From contig JAKJHU010000014.1 of the NCBI GenBank assembly GCA_022316685.1, forward strand, positions 3,095,001-3,159,000: 64,000 nucleotides of DNA, read 5' to 3'. Under the pieces are notes generated by a model. That model searched no databases. It saw only the letters and a list, made by a program, of their open reading frames with translations, and had not been told where the DNA came from. A program made the position numbers and the translations under genes. Each line of letters begins with the position of its first letter. The first letter of the stretch is position 1. Below are positions 14,003 through 27,429 of this stretch, piece by piece. This stretch comes from Progne subis subis (lineage: Eukaryota > Chordata > Aves > Passeriformes > Hirundinidae).

Positions 14003-14706
14003 GGATTATGGCATGGAAAGATGCCTGGCAGAAAAAGACCTGGGCACACAGGTCAACAGCCAGACAAACAGGAGTGAGAGGTGGCCAAAAAAGCCAGTGG
14101 CATCTCACCTTGTGTATTGTGGCCAGCAGGACCAGGGCAGAGAGTGTCTCCCTGTACTCAGCACTGGTGAGGCCACACATCGAGTGCTGCTGTCCAGTTT
14201 TGGGTGGGCCCTTCACTACAAGAAAACATAGAGTGGCTGGAGCATGTCCAGAGAAGGGCAACAGAGCTTGGAAAGGATCTGGGGCATGAGTCCTGTGAGG
14301 AGCAGCTGAGGGAGCTGGGGGTGTTTAGCCTGAAGAAAAGGAAGGTGAAGAATGTGTGTGTGGGGCATTTCTTTCTTTCTATAACCCGCTGAAAGGAATT
14401 TTTAGCAAGGTGAGGGTTGGTCTCTTCTCCCAAGTAACAAGCTAGAGGACAAGGGGAGAAGGCCACAAGTTGTGCCAGGGGAGGTTTAGAATGGCTATTA
14501 GTAAAAGTTCCTTCACCTAAAGAGTTGTCAAGCCCTGGAACAAGCTGCCCATGGAAGTGGTTGAGTCATCATCCTTGGAACGGTTTCAAAGAGATGTATA
14601 GAAGTCACGTAGGGACATGGTTTAGTGGTGGACTCAGCAGTGCTGGGTTAGTGGCTGGACTTGATCTTAAAGGTCTTTTCCAACCTAGAGGATGTTATTA
14701 TTCCAT
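14003..14706 (+). mobile_element. CR1 LINE fragment, 5'-truncated, decayed ORF2 and 3' UTR
   Basis: This is the 3' part of a chicken-repeat-1 (CR1) non-LTR retrotransposon in sense orientation. ORF2 of CR1 encodes an endonuclease/reverse transcriptase, and only the C-terminal coding end remains. The remnant is split over frames. One frame (around 14150-14230) carries LYSALVRPHIECC. The next (14204-14392) carries HVQRRATELGKDL and LRELGVFSLKK. A third, near the 3' end (to about 14740), carries LVAGLDLKGLFQPR. The nucleotide landmarks occur in the expected CR1 order: GGTGGCCAAAAAAGCC, CTGTACTCAGCACTGGTGAG, GTTGGTCTCTTCTCCCAAGT, GATCTTAAAGGTCTTTTCC. The frame shifts, a replaced stretch around 14344-14385 and a degraded 3' tail (GATGTTATTATTCC in place of an ATTCTRTG repeat) indicate an old, inactive copy. 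The 5' boundary is uncertain by some tens of bases. Confidence 0.93.
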
Positions 14707-17700
14707 ACGGAGAATTTGCTCGTATTGTTGTGGAAATTAGATGCTACTTTAATCACCATGGCGAGTTTGGGTGGATTACTCTGTGGGGACAATAACAGCC
14801 ACTGACAATCCAAATCCAGGGGACACCTGATCTGGCTGGTGTTGAAGCTGATGAAGTATTTCTATTGTGCTTAATGGGCATTGGACTCAGCCTCAGAAGA
14901 GTGCACTTCCGATTGAACTTCTCTGCCTTTGCAGCAATTTTATTAAATTTAGAGTTAGTATTAGATTTGCTCTCAGGTATGAGAACATTACTATTCTGTT
15001 AAATTATTTTTTCATTTGATAATGTATCCTTTTCTACAAAGGTTTTACCTTCTTAAGTCCTTTTTCCCTATTTGCCTTCATCTGGTTAGGGAATTCAGTC
15101 TCCCTTTCCTGAGCCACTACATGCCTGTTATCTAGCAGGGTTAAACAGCTCTCATCCACTTCTCAAAGGAGTGCCCTCTATGTTAAACTGTATTTTTGTT
15201 CCTTGGGCAGGTTGTCCCTTTATAACTGGTGGAACCAAAGCAAGAAGAGCCTCATGAACTATGAGAAAACCTAAATCAAAACAGGCTCTTGACCCCAAGT
15301 TCTTCCGGGTCAAGGCTCAGCATTAAATTCTGGGAAACCCCCTCTTATTCCTGAGGCTTTTCTGTCCAACAAAGAGATGCATTTAGTGAGCCCATTCCCA
15401 ATGAAACACATCTCTGGGATTCAAACTGTATTATATTATTTGTACTATTTACACCTGTAATACCAGCAGCATGCTAAGGGCTTTGAAGAGATCTCGGAAG
15501 ACAAAGTCCCTGCCTAAAGAGCTTAATATTCATATTTTATTCACAATATAAAAATATACATACTGTTAGTCTGTAAGACACCGGATTAAAAAGGCTTTTC
15601 TCCTTAAATTAGCTCACAGAAATCTAACCCCCTGAAGAGGGAGAATGAGGCAGCTGTGGAGAGAAGGGAGCCAGCACTGCTGAGTACAAAGTGTTTCTCA
15701 GCTGCCTCATCTGGAGGTGCACTTTCAGCCTCAGCTTGGGGTCCTTACTGACTCCTTTGATCCCTGTGAGCCCTGCTGGGATCAGAGGGTCAGGTCTGCT
15801 GTGGCCCCCCTGTGTGGTGTTCCTTGTCAGACGCCATTCCCAGCCCCACTCCCTCCAGGATGGGCCCACCGGGGCGACGTGCCGGAATCGCAGCCTTTGG
15901 CTCTGCCCCTTCAAACAGCAGCCCTCCTCAGTGGAACAAAACCAGACCACTCATCCTTTCACTTGGCAATCAAGGGTGTACAACACGCAGTTTCTCAGTT
16001 CTGGCTGCAGTGCACAAACCACGCTGTCCCCAGTGTTTCAACACAGTACAATTATTTGCTATTTCTACGCGCAGCACTATGGCCACACTGTCAACACTGA
16101 AATATACCAAATTATTTAAGACAAGAGTAAACCCGAATAATAGCATATGAAGAAATCTTTTTGAAAAAGTTTTGTTGCTGCATTAGGTGTCCTTGAAGTT
16201 TGGTGGGACTTTTGTCGTAATGGACAGCAGTGCCAGTGAAATGGAGCACAGGGCTCAGGAAGGGATTGGTGACTAATGTGTTTGTGAGGAGAGGGAGTCG
16301 GACCCACCATTACATGCTGTGAGTTGAGAAGCAAAGTGACAAGAGTTCAGAGGACATATGTTCCAGTCTGCTGCAGAATTTTAATGTGTTTCCACACGAA
16401 TGATATTCGGTTAGTTACTGTAAGCACAGTGCTGGAAAATTAGGATTAGCAAATGACTAAATTAAACTGAAAATTGGGTAAAGAGATTTGGAAGTAAATG
16501 TGAATGCTTCAGTTGTAATGGACTTTGCCCTCCAAGGAATATATTTTTTAAATAGCTTGCTATTTCTTATTGGATTTAAATTTTTTCCCATTACAGACAC
16601 TAGAGATTTTACACAGAAATCTGAGGAAATTATAGAAGAACTGTAAAAGAACAACAACAGAAGAGGCGTAGGTCGAAAGTGGTGCAATGACCTCTCTTTT
16701 GTGAAATGCTCGTCACAGATTCCTGGGAAAATTTCTGGGATTCATTCCTGGCTACAGCGCAATGACAAAAACACTTAACACAAACCTCACCAACTCACTC
16801 CTAGTTCTTAAGAAAATGTCTGTTACAAGGCCAAAATCCATGTCAGTCTTTGCAGGACTAATTATTTCTGAAACCCAAGTGAGACGCAAAGGGAACTGAA
16901 CACTGACAGAGGACATAAGTAACTCTGGGCATTATCTGCAAACATGGGAAATCATTCAGAGGTGGCAGGCAAAGGAGATGGTCCATACTGGACCCCAGGG
17001 TACACCAACAGCTTGCCAAATGCACAGAACTGAATCCACATCTGACCAATGGCAATCCAAACAATACAGCATTTGGGATGCTCCACAAACCAGCCCTGTG
17101 CTGGTACCAAAACGAACCAGACAACTCAAATACCCAAAAGAGGAAAAGCAAAAAGCATCAGTGAAAGAAAAGAGTGGGTGGTGCATAGCCCCAGTGACTG
17201 TCTCAGTATATTGTTTTTCCCACAAGGATCTGGAAGATCTGATACTTCTTGTATTGATTCCCACGGAGTACTGCAAGGGTATTAGAAACAGAGGGAGGGA
17301 GATGCAGAGCAGTCTGACAACTTACCATGATAGTAGCTACCGAGTCAAAATTATATCCAAGACTCCCCTCCTTAGTCTGTGAGGTTTGATGATGCTGATT
17401 TTATCAGCAAGGTCATTTCAGCACCCAAGATTAATCCAGAATCTATTCTGATATTTGTTTAGGAGATTTGAGTAATCTCTTTAAGAGTATTAACAAGTGC
17501 TGGAGTCATAAAGAACAATCTTCTCTCAGCCATTACTGGAGCAGAAGGATTTGAGGTCAAAGTTAGGTGAAGGTTTCTTTAAGACAATCTGGAAGCACAT
17601 GGAATTATCTTTAGAGCAAGTCACATTTTGGAGAATAGAGGCACAAAGATTGCAAATGAGCTGAGGTTGGTTTGTGGTTCAGTTTTCTGGCTGTCCTGGA

Positions 17701-20700
17701 GGCAACCCACAACAGATTCAAGTATTGATAGGAAGGCAGAGGAGCTTGCTCTGAGATTTCCTCTCTTAGCCATGTACAACTGCAGCCAGTGGCCAAACAA
17801 CATGTGAAAAATTACTGCTTTTTTCCAATTCCATATGCTGCCTGTTGACTCTTTGTGACACAGTGCTGGCCATGGAGCTCTGTGTTGGGAGGTAACATCT
17901 AGTTAAGGGAGTGGATGAGAAAATTCAGTGAAACAAAGTCACTGATGCTCAAATGCCAAGCTGTTAAATCTTCAATAAGTCTTTGTTCAGAAATCATTGT
18001 TTTTTTATAAATAATTAGAAATATAATCAATGGATATAAAGTGAAATGGTCACTTGAGGGTTTTGGGTTAAATTTTGAGAGGGCCTTTGAGGAATTGTCA
18101 TTGAATCTTCACACCCAGAATGTTCTGGTGGTTGCATAAAACATTTCCACATGGTCTCATCTGAGACTATGAGCCTGATATCTCATAAGATTAGACCTTC
18201 TCTTGCAGATAGGCTGAAGAAAAGAACAAAAATACCACAGAAGCAGCGCTCCTACAAGAGTCCCACCAAACTAGTGGCACTGTTGAGCTGTTAACCCTTG
18301 CATCTTCTTCCTTCCCAGAAGGTTGGTGGATTTTTATCTAGATCCAGAAACAAGAACACCCTGGCCTGTGGGGCTGAATGCTGTGGATGCTCATCTCAAG
18401 CTTCCTGCTGTTTCACAGCCGGTGGCAACAGATAAATTTATCATTTATCTGAGCCAAGGTCCACCAAATGGAATCAGGTCTCACTTAGAGGTGCTGCCTT
18501 GAGAGTAGAGGTTTGTTTGGGGATTAATTCATCTCACCTTGCAAGCTTTGGAATGTCTGAAAATTTGGAACATAATTTGGAATCCTAAGGCCAAACACCC
18601 CAAGATTAGGGGAGGGTCAGCTCACCTAGCAAAGGTTTACAGTGAGCTTTGCTATCCAAGCCATTACAATGCTATGTTTGTGTGGCTGATGAATTACAAC
18701 AGTAATTATTTTATTGTAGAAACAAACAAACTTCCCATTAAACTAATGAGAAGCATTGCTGACAGGACCTGTAAAAGCACGTGGAAAAAAAAATTTTATT
18801 TTTCCTATGTGTTTGAAGGTCTAGATACCATTGGTAATATAGATCATGTGACTACTGATGAAAGTATTAATATAGATTTGCTAGAACTTTTTAGTATGAA
18901 CCACTACTAATAATTTTATTTTCACCTGTGAGTGGAAGCACAGGATAAAGGCATTCCTTAGGAACTTTGTGCCTTTACTCTCCAGCTGTGACTCACCCCT
19001 TACTCGGAGAAGCAAAGCCCAAGTGACCCAGCTGTGGTGAGCGTAGAGCCACCACCGAGGAAGTTTCCTTAGCAACAGGAAAACATCCAAAACCTCCTCT
19101 ACCTCCTGCTTGCTGTTCCTTGAAGTTGGTCTAAGTAAATAGATGCTAAGCCTCATACCTGAATTTCAGAGTTAGAATCAATGTGTCACAAAGCAAATCC
19201 TTTTGCTTGCAAGCAAGTCAACTTTAGGTACCACCCTCCCGAATTCAGCCTTAATAAGAAAAATAACATTGTGGGTTTTTTTATCTACTCTCTCCAAACA
19301 CTGCCTGGGCTCATAAACAAATAGCAGAAACAGCTCCTGCATCCTCAGCTGACACTGATTATCATTAGGGATCTGTTGAAGCTAATGAAACCATGGCAAT
19401 TCAGAGCAATCAGCCCAGCATGAGCTGGGTGCTTGTGTGTTCCAGGTGCCCATGATCAAGGCTGATGAAGAGCAGAGGAATAGCTCATCCAGGAGAGAGG
19501 GAGTCTTGGGAGTTTGTTCTGTTGTGTTTTTTTGTGAGACATTTTGAAGAAATTTTGGGGGTTTTGGGTTTTTTAAAGAGGTGTTGGACCAAAGAATGGG
19601 GAGCTGCAAGCTGGTGGATAATTGTTCTTTGTGGTCCAAAGTACTGTGTACAGTAGTCTGATGTATCTCCTATTTATATGTACATTGTTTCTTAAAATAT
19701 CTTTACTCCCAGTATTGCACCCCTCTGGGGTGAAATGTGTACATTATATTACATCAAGATGCCACTTTTTCTGTTCACTGTGATCTACATTAAAGTTCAA
19801 TGAGGCTGGATGTTTGTGCTCCCCTCCCTGCTGTAGGCATGCAGTCATGTAAAAAGAGTGCAGAAATGAGTGTATTGATTTATGCCTGTCACTGTCTGAC
19901 AGGAGCAGATGGGGGTCTGGTTTCAGTTTAGCTGATGGACTGTACTAAACCCGACCTGGCTCTGGTGCTGTTGCATTGTGAGATACCTTTGATGCAGCTA
20001 AGGCACTTTTGAAGTGTTGTAGAAGGTGAAGCAGAGCCAGCTTTGTAGGTGATAACAACAGAATGAGATTATTTAGGTGAAAATCAGTCAATATTTGGAA
20101 AATTCCACTGTTAATAAGCAGACCTTGCCTGAGGGAAGCTGATTGATGCTGCCTGTACCAGATGGTTTGCAGCATGAGACTGAGCCTGAGTGCTCCTGTG
20201 GACACCCCTGATGGGGAAGCAGCTTGGGGGGAAAACATGAGGGTGCAGCCAGAAGATACAATTGGGCACCAAGTCACCTCAGTGGGACAAGCACAGTCAG
20301 GGGTTTCATTTAAAGGCGGAAGAAGAAAAAGCACTTTTGGGAAAGATATAAAATTACACAGATTGAGCTCTGACAGGGCATTTGAGCTCTTGTCTGTGGT
20401 GGCCCTCAATGGTGGCCCTGTCCCCAGCTGGTGCCAAGCATGAGGGTGCCTGACCTGCTTTTCCAGGGCTGTGAGCTCCTGCTGGCATCAGAAACACGAG
20501 GCCTTGGCTGGTTTATGCTGACATTTGTCCTATAAAATTGGCAGCAATAATGAATGATAGCCCATATTTCTGCAATATCTTCTTCCTCAGGACACCTAAC
20601 AACATGCCATTGATAATGCTTTTTAAGGGCTGGATTTTGGCCAGGTCCTTGAAGAAGCAATAGCTTGGCCATGGTCCCACAAAGGGGAGCTCCAGTCTGC

Positions 20701-23700
20701 AATGCTTCTGATCAGGGACAATGGACTTGCTTTCCCTTCTCCCAGCTGACTGCCTCCCCAAAACAAACAACCTTTCCTCACAGCATTAGCACAAGTGACT
20801 AGAGGGTATTTGATGGTTCTAATTGCCTGACCTGAGTGCCTGGTTGTTCTTGGCCTGATGCTGAAGCTCTGAAGGCAGTGCCTCCAGCTGAACAAGTGCA
20901 TGAGCTCTAATGGACGATTTCGGGTGGGAGCAGCTGTCTGTAGTGCCAGACAGCAGACCTAATGACAGACCACTGAGCTGTTCTGGGCTAGGCCATAGCA
21001 ATAACACATTAAATATAATTCTGAGGGAGCCTGTTTTGGGAGTTTTGGAGTGATCACAAACAACTGAGGCATAAATGAGTCTTCTTTCCATCCTTGGTCC
21101 ACAGCACAGCTCAGGACCTCTCTGGTTATTTGTGGACAGAATTTATTGATGATTATCGTATTCCTTGGCATGAACTGAGATTTCAGCCTCCTAAGTTCAT
21201 GGCCATTAACCATGGTGAGAGCAAGTGAGCCATTTTTCTCACATGACGTGTTTGCCTGTGGAAGCTGCAGATGCTTTGACTGACTTATGAGCGTGGCTGG
21301 GTGCTTGTGTCAGGTGCAAACAAAAACCCCAAATTTGGCCAGTCTGGAACGGGTGTTTGTGTGTGTGACACCATGGTCTCTCCTGCTGACACTGGGCTGG
21401 GAGGAGTGCTGTGGCTTCCCGGTGCCCTGATGAAATGTACTGCTTGTGCACTGAATGCGGTTGTAAAGACAAAAAGGAGATGGATTAAACTCCTCCGATG
21501 TTTTACAGGGAATCCTGGTAGAGCCTTTCTGCTCAGACTCTTTGTCTTGCTTTCCCTGACCACTCTGACACCAGTAATTTGTTGGTCTTTTTGATTCACC
21601 AGCATAAGAGGAAATGCTGTGATTTGCACCCCAGGAGCAAGGATGGAGCCTTCAAGCACCTCACATGTATGCAAAGGGAGATGGATGCATCTGGGGCTGT
21701 GGCTGCTCTGAAGACCACTTCAGATCTTCGAGTGTGGGCCTGAGTGGAGTTGGAACAAACTGTGTGCTTATGCAATTAAAACCAAGCTGTGCTGCTTCTT
21801 GAGCACTTACAGCACTCGACAGGGGTACACAGAGCTCAGACACTGCTGTGTGGGCATCTCTTTAATCCCCAAATGGGGGGAAATTGGCCCCTGTGCTGCA
21901 GGAAGGAGGCTGTGGGCTTCTGTCTCCAGCTGTGCAACCACAAGCTCAGATTCTGAGCAGTGACTGCACATTTCAGCAGCACCTGTGCTCTTGTTTTGCT
22001 TGTGGTGTTGCTTATTTTTATGGATGAGGAGTCTGTAATCAATTTCAAACACACCAACAGTACAGTTTGAGCCCAGGAGATCAGGAGTTGATGTGTGCTT
22101 CCAAGAAGGCACTGAAGAAAAAAAAGCACTTTAAAAGCAGTATTAATTCTATAATTGCTGTAGAGGATAGATGCACCAAGGCACTGTTTTTTCATTGAGT
22201 GAAACAGAAAAAGGAGGAATCAAAACTTCTATATCCTATTCCATATTTTTCATTAACTTTTATTTGGAGGTAAACAAGTGTCTTCCTTCCCTGCTTCTGC
22301 CTCCTGTAGGAAAGGCAGAGCTGCAACTGGGAATGGAGCTGTCTTGTGGCTGTAAGACTTTGTGATAGTGGAAAAGCCTTGGTGAATGCTCTTATGGAGA
22401 TATAAAATGATTAATCTACAGGCAACTGAGAACACTTATGACTTAGCTTTTGGTCTTGTATCTGTTATTTCATTTATGGGGTTGTTAATAATCCCGTAAT
22501 GCACACCGGGCCGTATCTTAATGATTAAAAAATGATTTAAAAGGGTCTGTTTTATCTGTAACTGGTGAGAAATTTAAAGTAGTTCAATGCCTGTACCAGT
22601 CAGATGGGGTACTAAGTGGTTTTAATAATTTGGCTGGAGGGTTTTTCCGAGGTGCTGGAAGAACACCGTGCCTCAGGTAAGAACGGCATGACAGCCCTGG
22701 AGCCGGCGTGGGGGCAATGCAGGAGGGCAGGCAGCCACGGGATGGAGAGCAGAGGGATGGGAAGAGAGCGAGAATAAGGCAATTTGTAGTATCAGACGTA
22801 GTGCCTTGACTTGGGGACAGCTGGGGGGGTAGAATAAGGCCTGGGTGGGAAATCTAATGAGGATGACAGAGGACACAGAAGGATGGACACGTGCTGAGAG
22901 GGAAGTGAGAGGGCTGGAGATGGGGTGAGGGAGGAAATCTCTTTTCCTTCCACACTAAGACCTTGTGCTGGTAGAAAATCCCAGGAACAACCTTTGCCTC
23001 CTAATGCTGACCTGCTGGTCCCTGGATGGGAGCCTGCGGTGCTGAGACCCGCCAGGAGATCTGGGAGTGCTGGAGTGCTTCCCTACAGGCTGCCCTGCCT
23101 CTGAAATGTCCAGTGCTCCTCAAAACCTCACAGCTTCACTCAGAGATAATTAACTGTGTCATTAGCAGGGATCAGACTTCAATGTTAAGCAGAATAAACC
23201 CAGCTGTGAGTGTGTGGGTGGGACATGGACAGTCTTAAAACATTTCTGAGGTTTTTCACTTGTGCCTCCCTCATATGGGATGAATTTCATTTCCCCACCA
23301 GCTTTTACACATCAACAACAGAGTTGAGAACTAGAGCAGAATAAAGAAGGGACAGTTTTTCAAGTTTGTCACATTTCTAGTGTGGAGGGCTACTCCTCAG
23401 CTCAAATCCAGTACCAAAGCTGAGAAACAGGGGGAACTTTGAAAGCCCTGATTAAAGGCAATTTAAAGCCTCCATGGCTATTAGGAAGAAAATAACTGCT
23501 GCTGGACACATACCAGTTAGCAAGATCCAGCTTACCAACTGAGGGGTACAACTGACCTGTTTTAGAAGTGGGCAGGGCTCTGCTGAGCAAGTTTTAATTA
23601 AACTGACTGGTACTAAATACAAATTTGGTCTTTTAACCCTCCTGCACACCCCAACAGTGCAGCTGGGAGGTGATGGTTGGGCAGTAAGGGGCAGGTATGT

Positions 23701-25780
23701 GCCTGTGCTGTGCCAGGTGAAGCCATCTTGATCTGGATGCAGCCCAGCAAGGAATATCCATGTGCCTGATGCCCCCACACCTGTGGGGCTGCATCAGAAA
23801 TGCAGATCTTCAGTTCTGCACTGGGGAAGTGGTACATAAATGGCATTTACGTAATTCTCTGCCTTAATTTCTGGTGAAACACTTCATGAAGGTTTGCTGC
23901 CCCTCACTCTTTGTTAACAACCAAACATTCCACTTGGCAGTGTTTGCCTGGACCCACGGCAGCCAGAGGCAGCTTTGCCACTGAGTTCAAACCGGCACTA
24001 AAGCTGTTCCTGTAAAAGTGCATTTCCACAGTTGCACTGCAACACCTCTGCTCCGGGCCTCGAGTTAAATGCATGTTAAAGTCTAGGATCAATCTGCCTG
24101 GCAGTAAGTTAATGGTCCATGGTGTAGCTACTGCTGTGATGCCTCTTTTCCATTAACAGAGAGGCAGTGTTGCTCTAAGTGGCTTCTATGTCCTGGAATA
24201 ATGGGGCTTGTGGCTTGCACCTGCGTAGGGGAGGATGCTTGTTGCATTTAAACTAGATGATACGAGCCAAAAGGATTGCTCAGCCCGGGAGGTACTACAG
24301 AACTGCAGTGCTCCAAAGGGACACTCTTGTGGGAGTGGGAACTTCTGGCACGTCACCCCAGGCGTTATTTCAGGAAGCTCATGCAGACCTTTCGCTGATT
24401 GGACTTTGCTGCCTCTGCCCTTCACCTGCAGGGTGCTGCAAGCATCAGTACTTCTGCATTTGCAGCTTCTGAACAAGCATGCAAAAACCCCAGGGTTTTG
24501 CTATCCCTGGCCCTCTGTTGGCACAACATCCTGCATCTGGCTCAGGGTACATCGACCTACCAAGTCATCCTGAAGTATAAAGGGAAGAGATGTTGGTCCA
24601 TTCTGGATACATGCAGGGTTCCTGTCTGCTGGGTTGCCTCTGGCATTTTGGATAGATATCCTGAGAGGCACTGGATGGGGAAGGTCCAGTGCTTGGTGTA
24701 GGGATCTCCCAGCAGTCTGCTCCTGGCATGCAAAGCAGCACAGAGAAGGGGTGACTTCTCCAGCTCCTTTAAAAGCAAAAGTAGAAAGGGAAACAAGAAA
24801 CAATTACCACCTTTGAAGGTGGGAAGGGTGCTGAGGCCTTTTGTTTTCCTTTCCCATGGCTGTGCTCCTTGTCTCTCTTGGGCCCCATGTTGTAAATCCT
24901 GTGCTCTCCTCTGAAGAGCGCTGGCTGCAGGCTCCCTCCAGAGCTCGTTGATGAGTTCTGGGTCATTCGGAGAAGGTTGTGATGAATGATCCTGCAGCTC
25001 CCTGCTGTGTCAGCACAGAGCTTTGCCTTCCAGGGCATGGGAGGTGCTGGGCTGGTCCTGAGCCCTGCTCCTAAACCTGGCTGACTGAACCTACTGCAGC
25101 CTTGGGACCCTGTGGTGATGGCTGAGGTTGGGCAATGCTGGGGCACCATGCTGGGGGCACAGGGAAAATACCTTGTGGCATCTATCTACACACTTTTCTG
25201 GGGTGGTGAGGACCCTGTGACTGAGGCTGGTGCAGGGCATCCCTGTGAGGCAAAACCCACCTGCCCTGCAAAGGGGCTGCTGGAGAATAGGAAGATTTCT
25301 GGTGGGGCAGTGAAGGCCTCTTAGGGAAAGACAGGATTTCCTCCAGTGGGACTGAGTAGATTATGACAGAGAGCTAATCTGTATGGCTGTTTCATAAGTT
25401 TCCCCAGTGCCTGGACTCCGTGCTCAGCAACAGACACTCTATGTGCTGAGAATAACTGATTGCCCAGGAACACCACGTAAGAATGTGTGGAGGTCTGGAG
25501 CAAGCTCTGCCAGTCTCTTTGTATTTAGCATTATCTAACAAAATCTCTCCTCATTCCCACACCAGGTTAGTAAGAGGGACCAAATGCACTGTCAAACACC
25601 ACTGCTTGGTGGAAACCACCCTTCACCTGGCAGTTTACATTCCTCACAAATCCCCACCTCTTTCCTTGACCTTTTTCACCACAAACAGGCAAATGTTTGT
25701 GATGACAAACCTAACTCCAAAGCCGCTGCTCAGACCGCTGTCAATCTCCTGCTCATTTACTGCAGTCAAAATTGACAAGG
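14707..25780. other. Unique non-coding DNA, no gene recognised
   Basis: About 11 kb in which I find no recognisable gene, RNA or transposon. Frames above 120 codons occur at 15691-16119 (+), 16978-17382 (+), 18539-18910 (+), 19945-20409 (-) and 21285-21674 (-). None shows a domain, a paired splice structure or a family resemblance. A strong donor-like CAG|GTAAGA lies at 22676 on + with no good acceptor upstream. The segment 22640-22760 is locally GC-richer. Composition alternates between AT-rich blocks (16400-16700, 17950-18050) and mixed sequence. Confidence 0.5.
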
Positions 25781-25784
25781 AAAG

Positions 25785-25885
25785 GCAGAATGCAGGTACT
25801 GCTCCAGCCCAGGGATCACACCACAAGGGGATTCGATACCGCTGGTCCCTGTGCTCAGACCAACTGCGCTGTGCAGCAAAAAATC
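25785..25885 (-). mobile_element. Candidate tRNA-derived SINE (degraded head)
   Basis: On the - strand a tRNA-like A box, AGCGCAGTTGGTCTGAGCA (from 25870 downward), is followed by a B-box-like GGTATCGAATCCCC (25840-25827). The first resembles the D-arm of tRNAs such as tRNA-Ile (AGCTCAGTTGGTCAGAGC). The second is a T-loop with one extra base. The start-to-start distance is about 30 nt, against about 44 in a tRNA, so the anticodon arm would be mostly deleted. Known avian SINEs include tRNA-derived ones with CR1-like tails. The sequence after the B box (GTGATCCCTGGGCTGG) only weakly resembles a CR1 tail. A diverged MIR or another ancient SINE is equally possible. Boundaries are guesses. Confidence 0.3.
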
Positions 25886-25889
25886 ACAA

Positions 25890-27429
25890 GCAAGCAAAGT
25901 CCAAGGCTTTCCAGATTATGTTATTACAAAGTGCAAGTGAAGATTTAAGTTCCCATCTGGACACTTGTTCTATTCAGCTTCAAGTCTTTATCCAAATTAT
26001 TTAAATGTTCACTGCCTTAGTTTTTCTGTTTGTAAATCCCTTACCTGCCTGTCTGCTATTCTTGGATTAAAATCACAGTTCCTGTTCCAGCAGCTTCTGC
26101 TGCTTGTACACATTTGGACAAACAGACTCATGAATGCATTCTGAGGAATATGGATATTCCCAGCAGCTCAGGGCTGGAGCAATGCACTGCTGAGGTGTAG
26201 CATGATGCCTGGAAGCTGGGGCGAGTGTGGAACTTTGTGCTCTGTCAATGGGGAGTTTTTGTGCAGTTACAGCTTTCTCAGTATTTTTCTGTTTTAAATG
26301 CAAACATCTAAATTACTTAGATTCCACCCTAAAATAAATAAAGATCATGAATATGAAGCCAAATAAGACCCAAGCCCCCGATAAGTGCACTAAAGCTGGC
26401 AGCCTTTAATTTGTTACTCCTACACCTTTAGTTTGCCTGACACAGCTGGGGAGATCTGACAGTGAATGCTGTATGAACTTCTGTGTGTGAAGTTGGAGGG
26501 GAATGGACAGTGAGTTCCGCCCTGGCCCCTGGCTATGAACCACAGCCTGGAATTTCCTGACAGTTTTTCTTTGTGGTTCTGAGAGCAGCTTGCTGTCAGG
26601 GAGTGTTTCTTTTGTCCCTTCCCTACCCCATACGCTGTTTTCAGTCTCTATTGCAGCATTCTGGAGTATTTTGCTTTCCAAATGAGGTCCATGGGGTACA
26701 CTAATAAGTTGAAACATCACAATATGCATCCGTTAGACATTACTGTAAGCCTCTAGCTCCAGCTCACAAACGCTACCAGCAGCGAATTCATTCCTCAGAT
26801 GAGCAAGTGTAATTTATAACTCAAAGCAGCACTTGAAACTGTTTGACTAATAAAATGTCCTTCACTCGACTCCTGTGTTAAAGCCTGGCTGGTGCCAGCC
26901 TCTTGTCAGATGAAATCGCTGTGGGAAATCCTTTTCCAGTGTGCACTCAGAAGCAGAACCTGAATGTGCTCTAATACATGCTTTACTCTCCACTCCCCAG
27001 TACTTCCCTAAGTTTTCCCACCGTCCCCATCCCAAATACCTTGTCCCATTGTTGTCCCAGCAGCTTCCCCCCCAAAGGATCAGGTTTACCTGAGCAGCAG
27101 AGGCGCAGCAGTGCCTAAAATGGAGATTTCAATGGGATGTGACAGGGAGATTTTCCCTCTCATCTATGAACTTCTGTAGTTGCCACCTTTGGGAAAACAG
27201 CCTATCTACCAGCAGAAGGCTTCCAAATATCTTGTCTCTCAATGTGTCCAAGTATTTCTTGCTGCTTTCACAGTTCCCAGGAAGTTTTAATTACTTTTGG
27301 TTTTTAAATAGAGGCAAAGCACCAGAATTCAGCAACTACACAGAAACAAGCTGTCAGAAGGAAGTGGGTGTGAAGACCCTCTGAATAAACTCAACCCAAA
27401 AAAAGCTGAGCTTTCTCTCTCCAAACTTT
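25890..27429. other. Unique non-coding DNA, no gene recognised
   Basis: No exon or repeat recognised. The 173-codon frame on + (25483-26004), the longest in the window, runs from the preceding segment into this one and across the SINE candidate. It has no motif, and its codon content looks random. On -, a good donor-like CTCAG|GTAAAC at about 27071 has only a weak partner. I make no gene call. Confidence 0.5.

Noticed and set aside
19945..20409. 154-codon frame on -
   Set aside because: No motif, no splice signals and no family resemblance.
25483..26004. Longest open frame in the window (173 codons, +)
   Set aside because: No motif or splice context, protein composition looks random, and it runs antisense across the SINE candidate. 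Its length is within chance for 128 kb of two-strand sequence.
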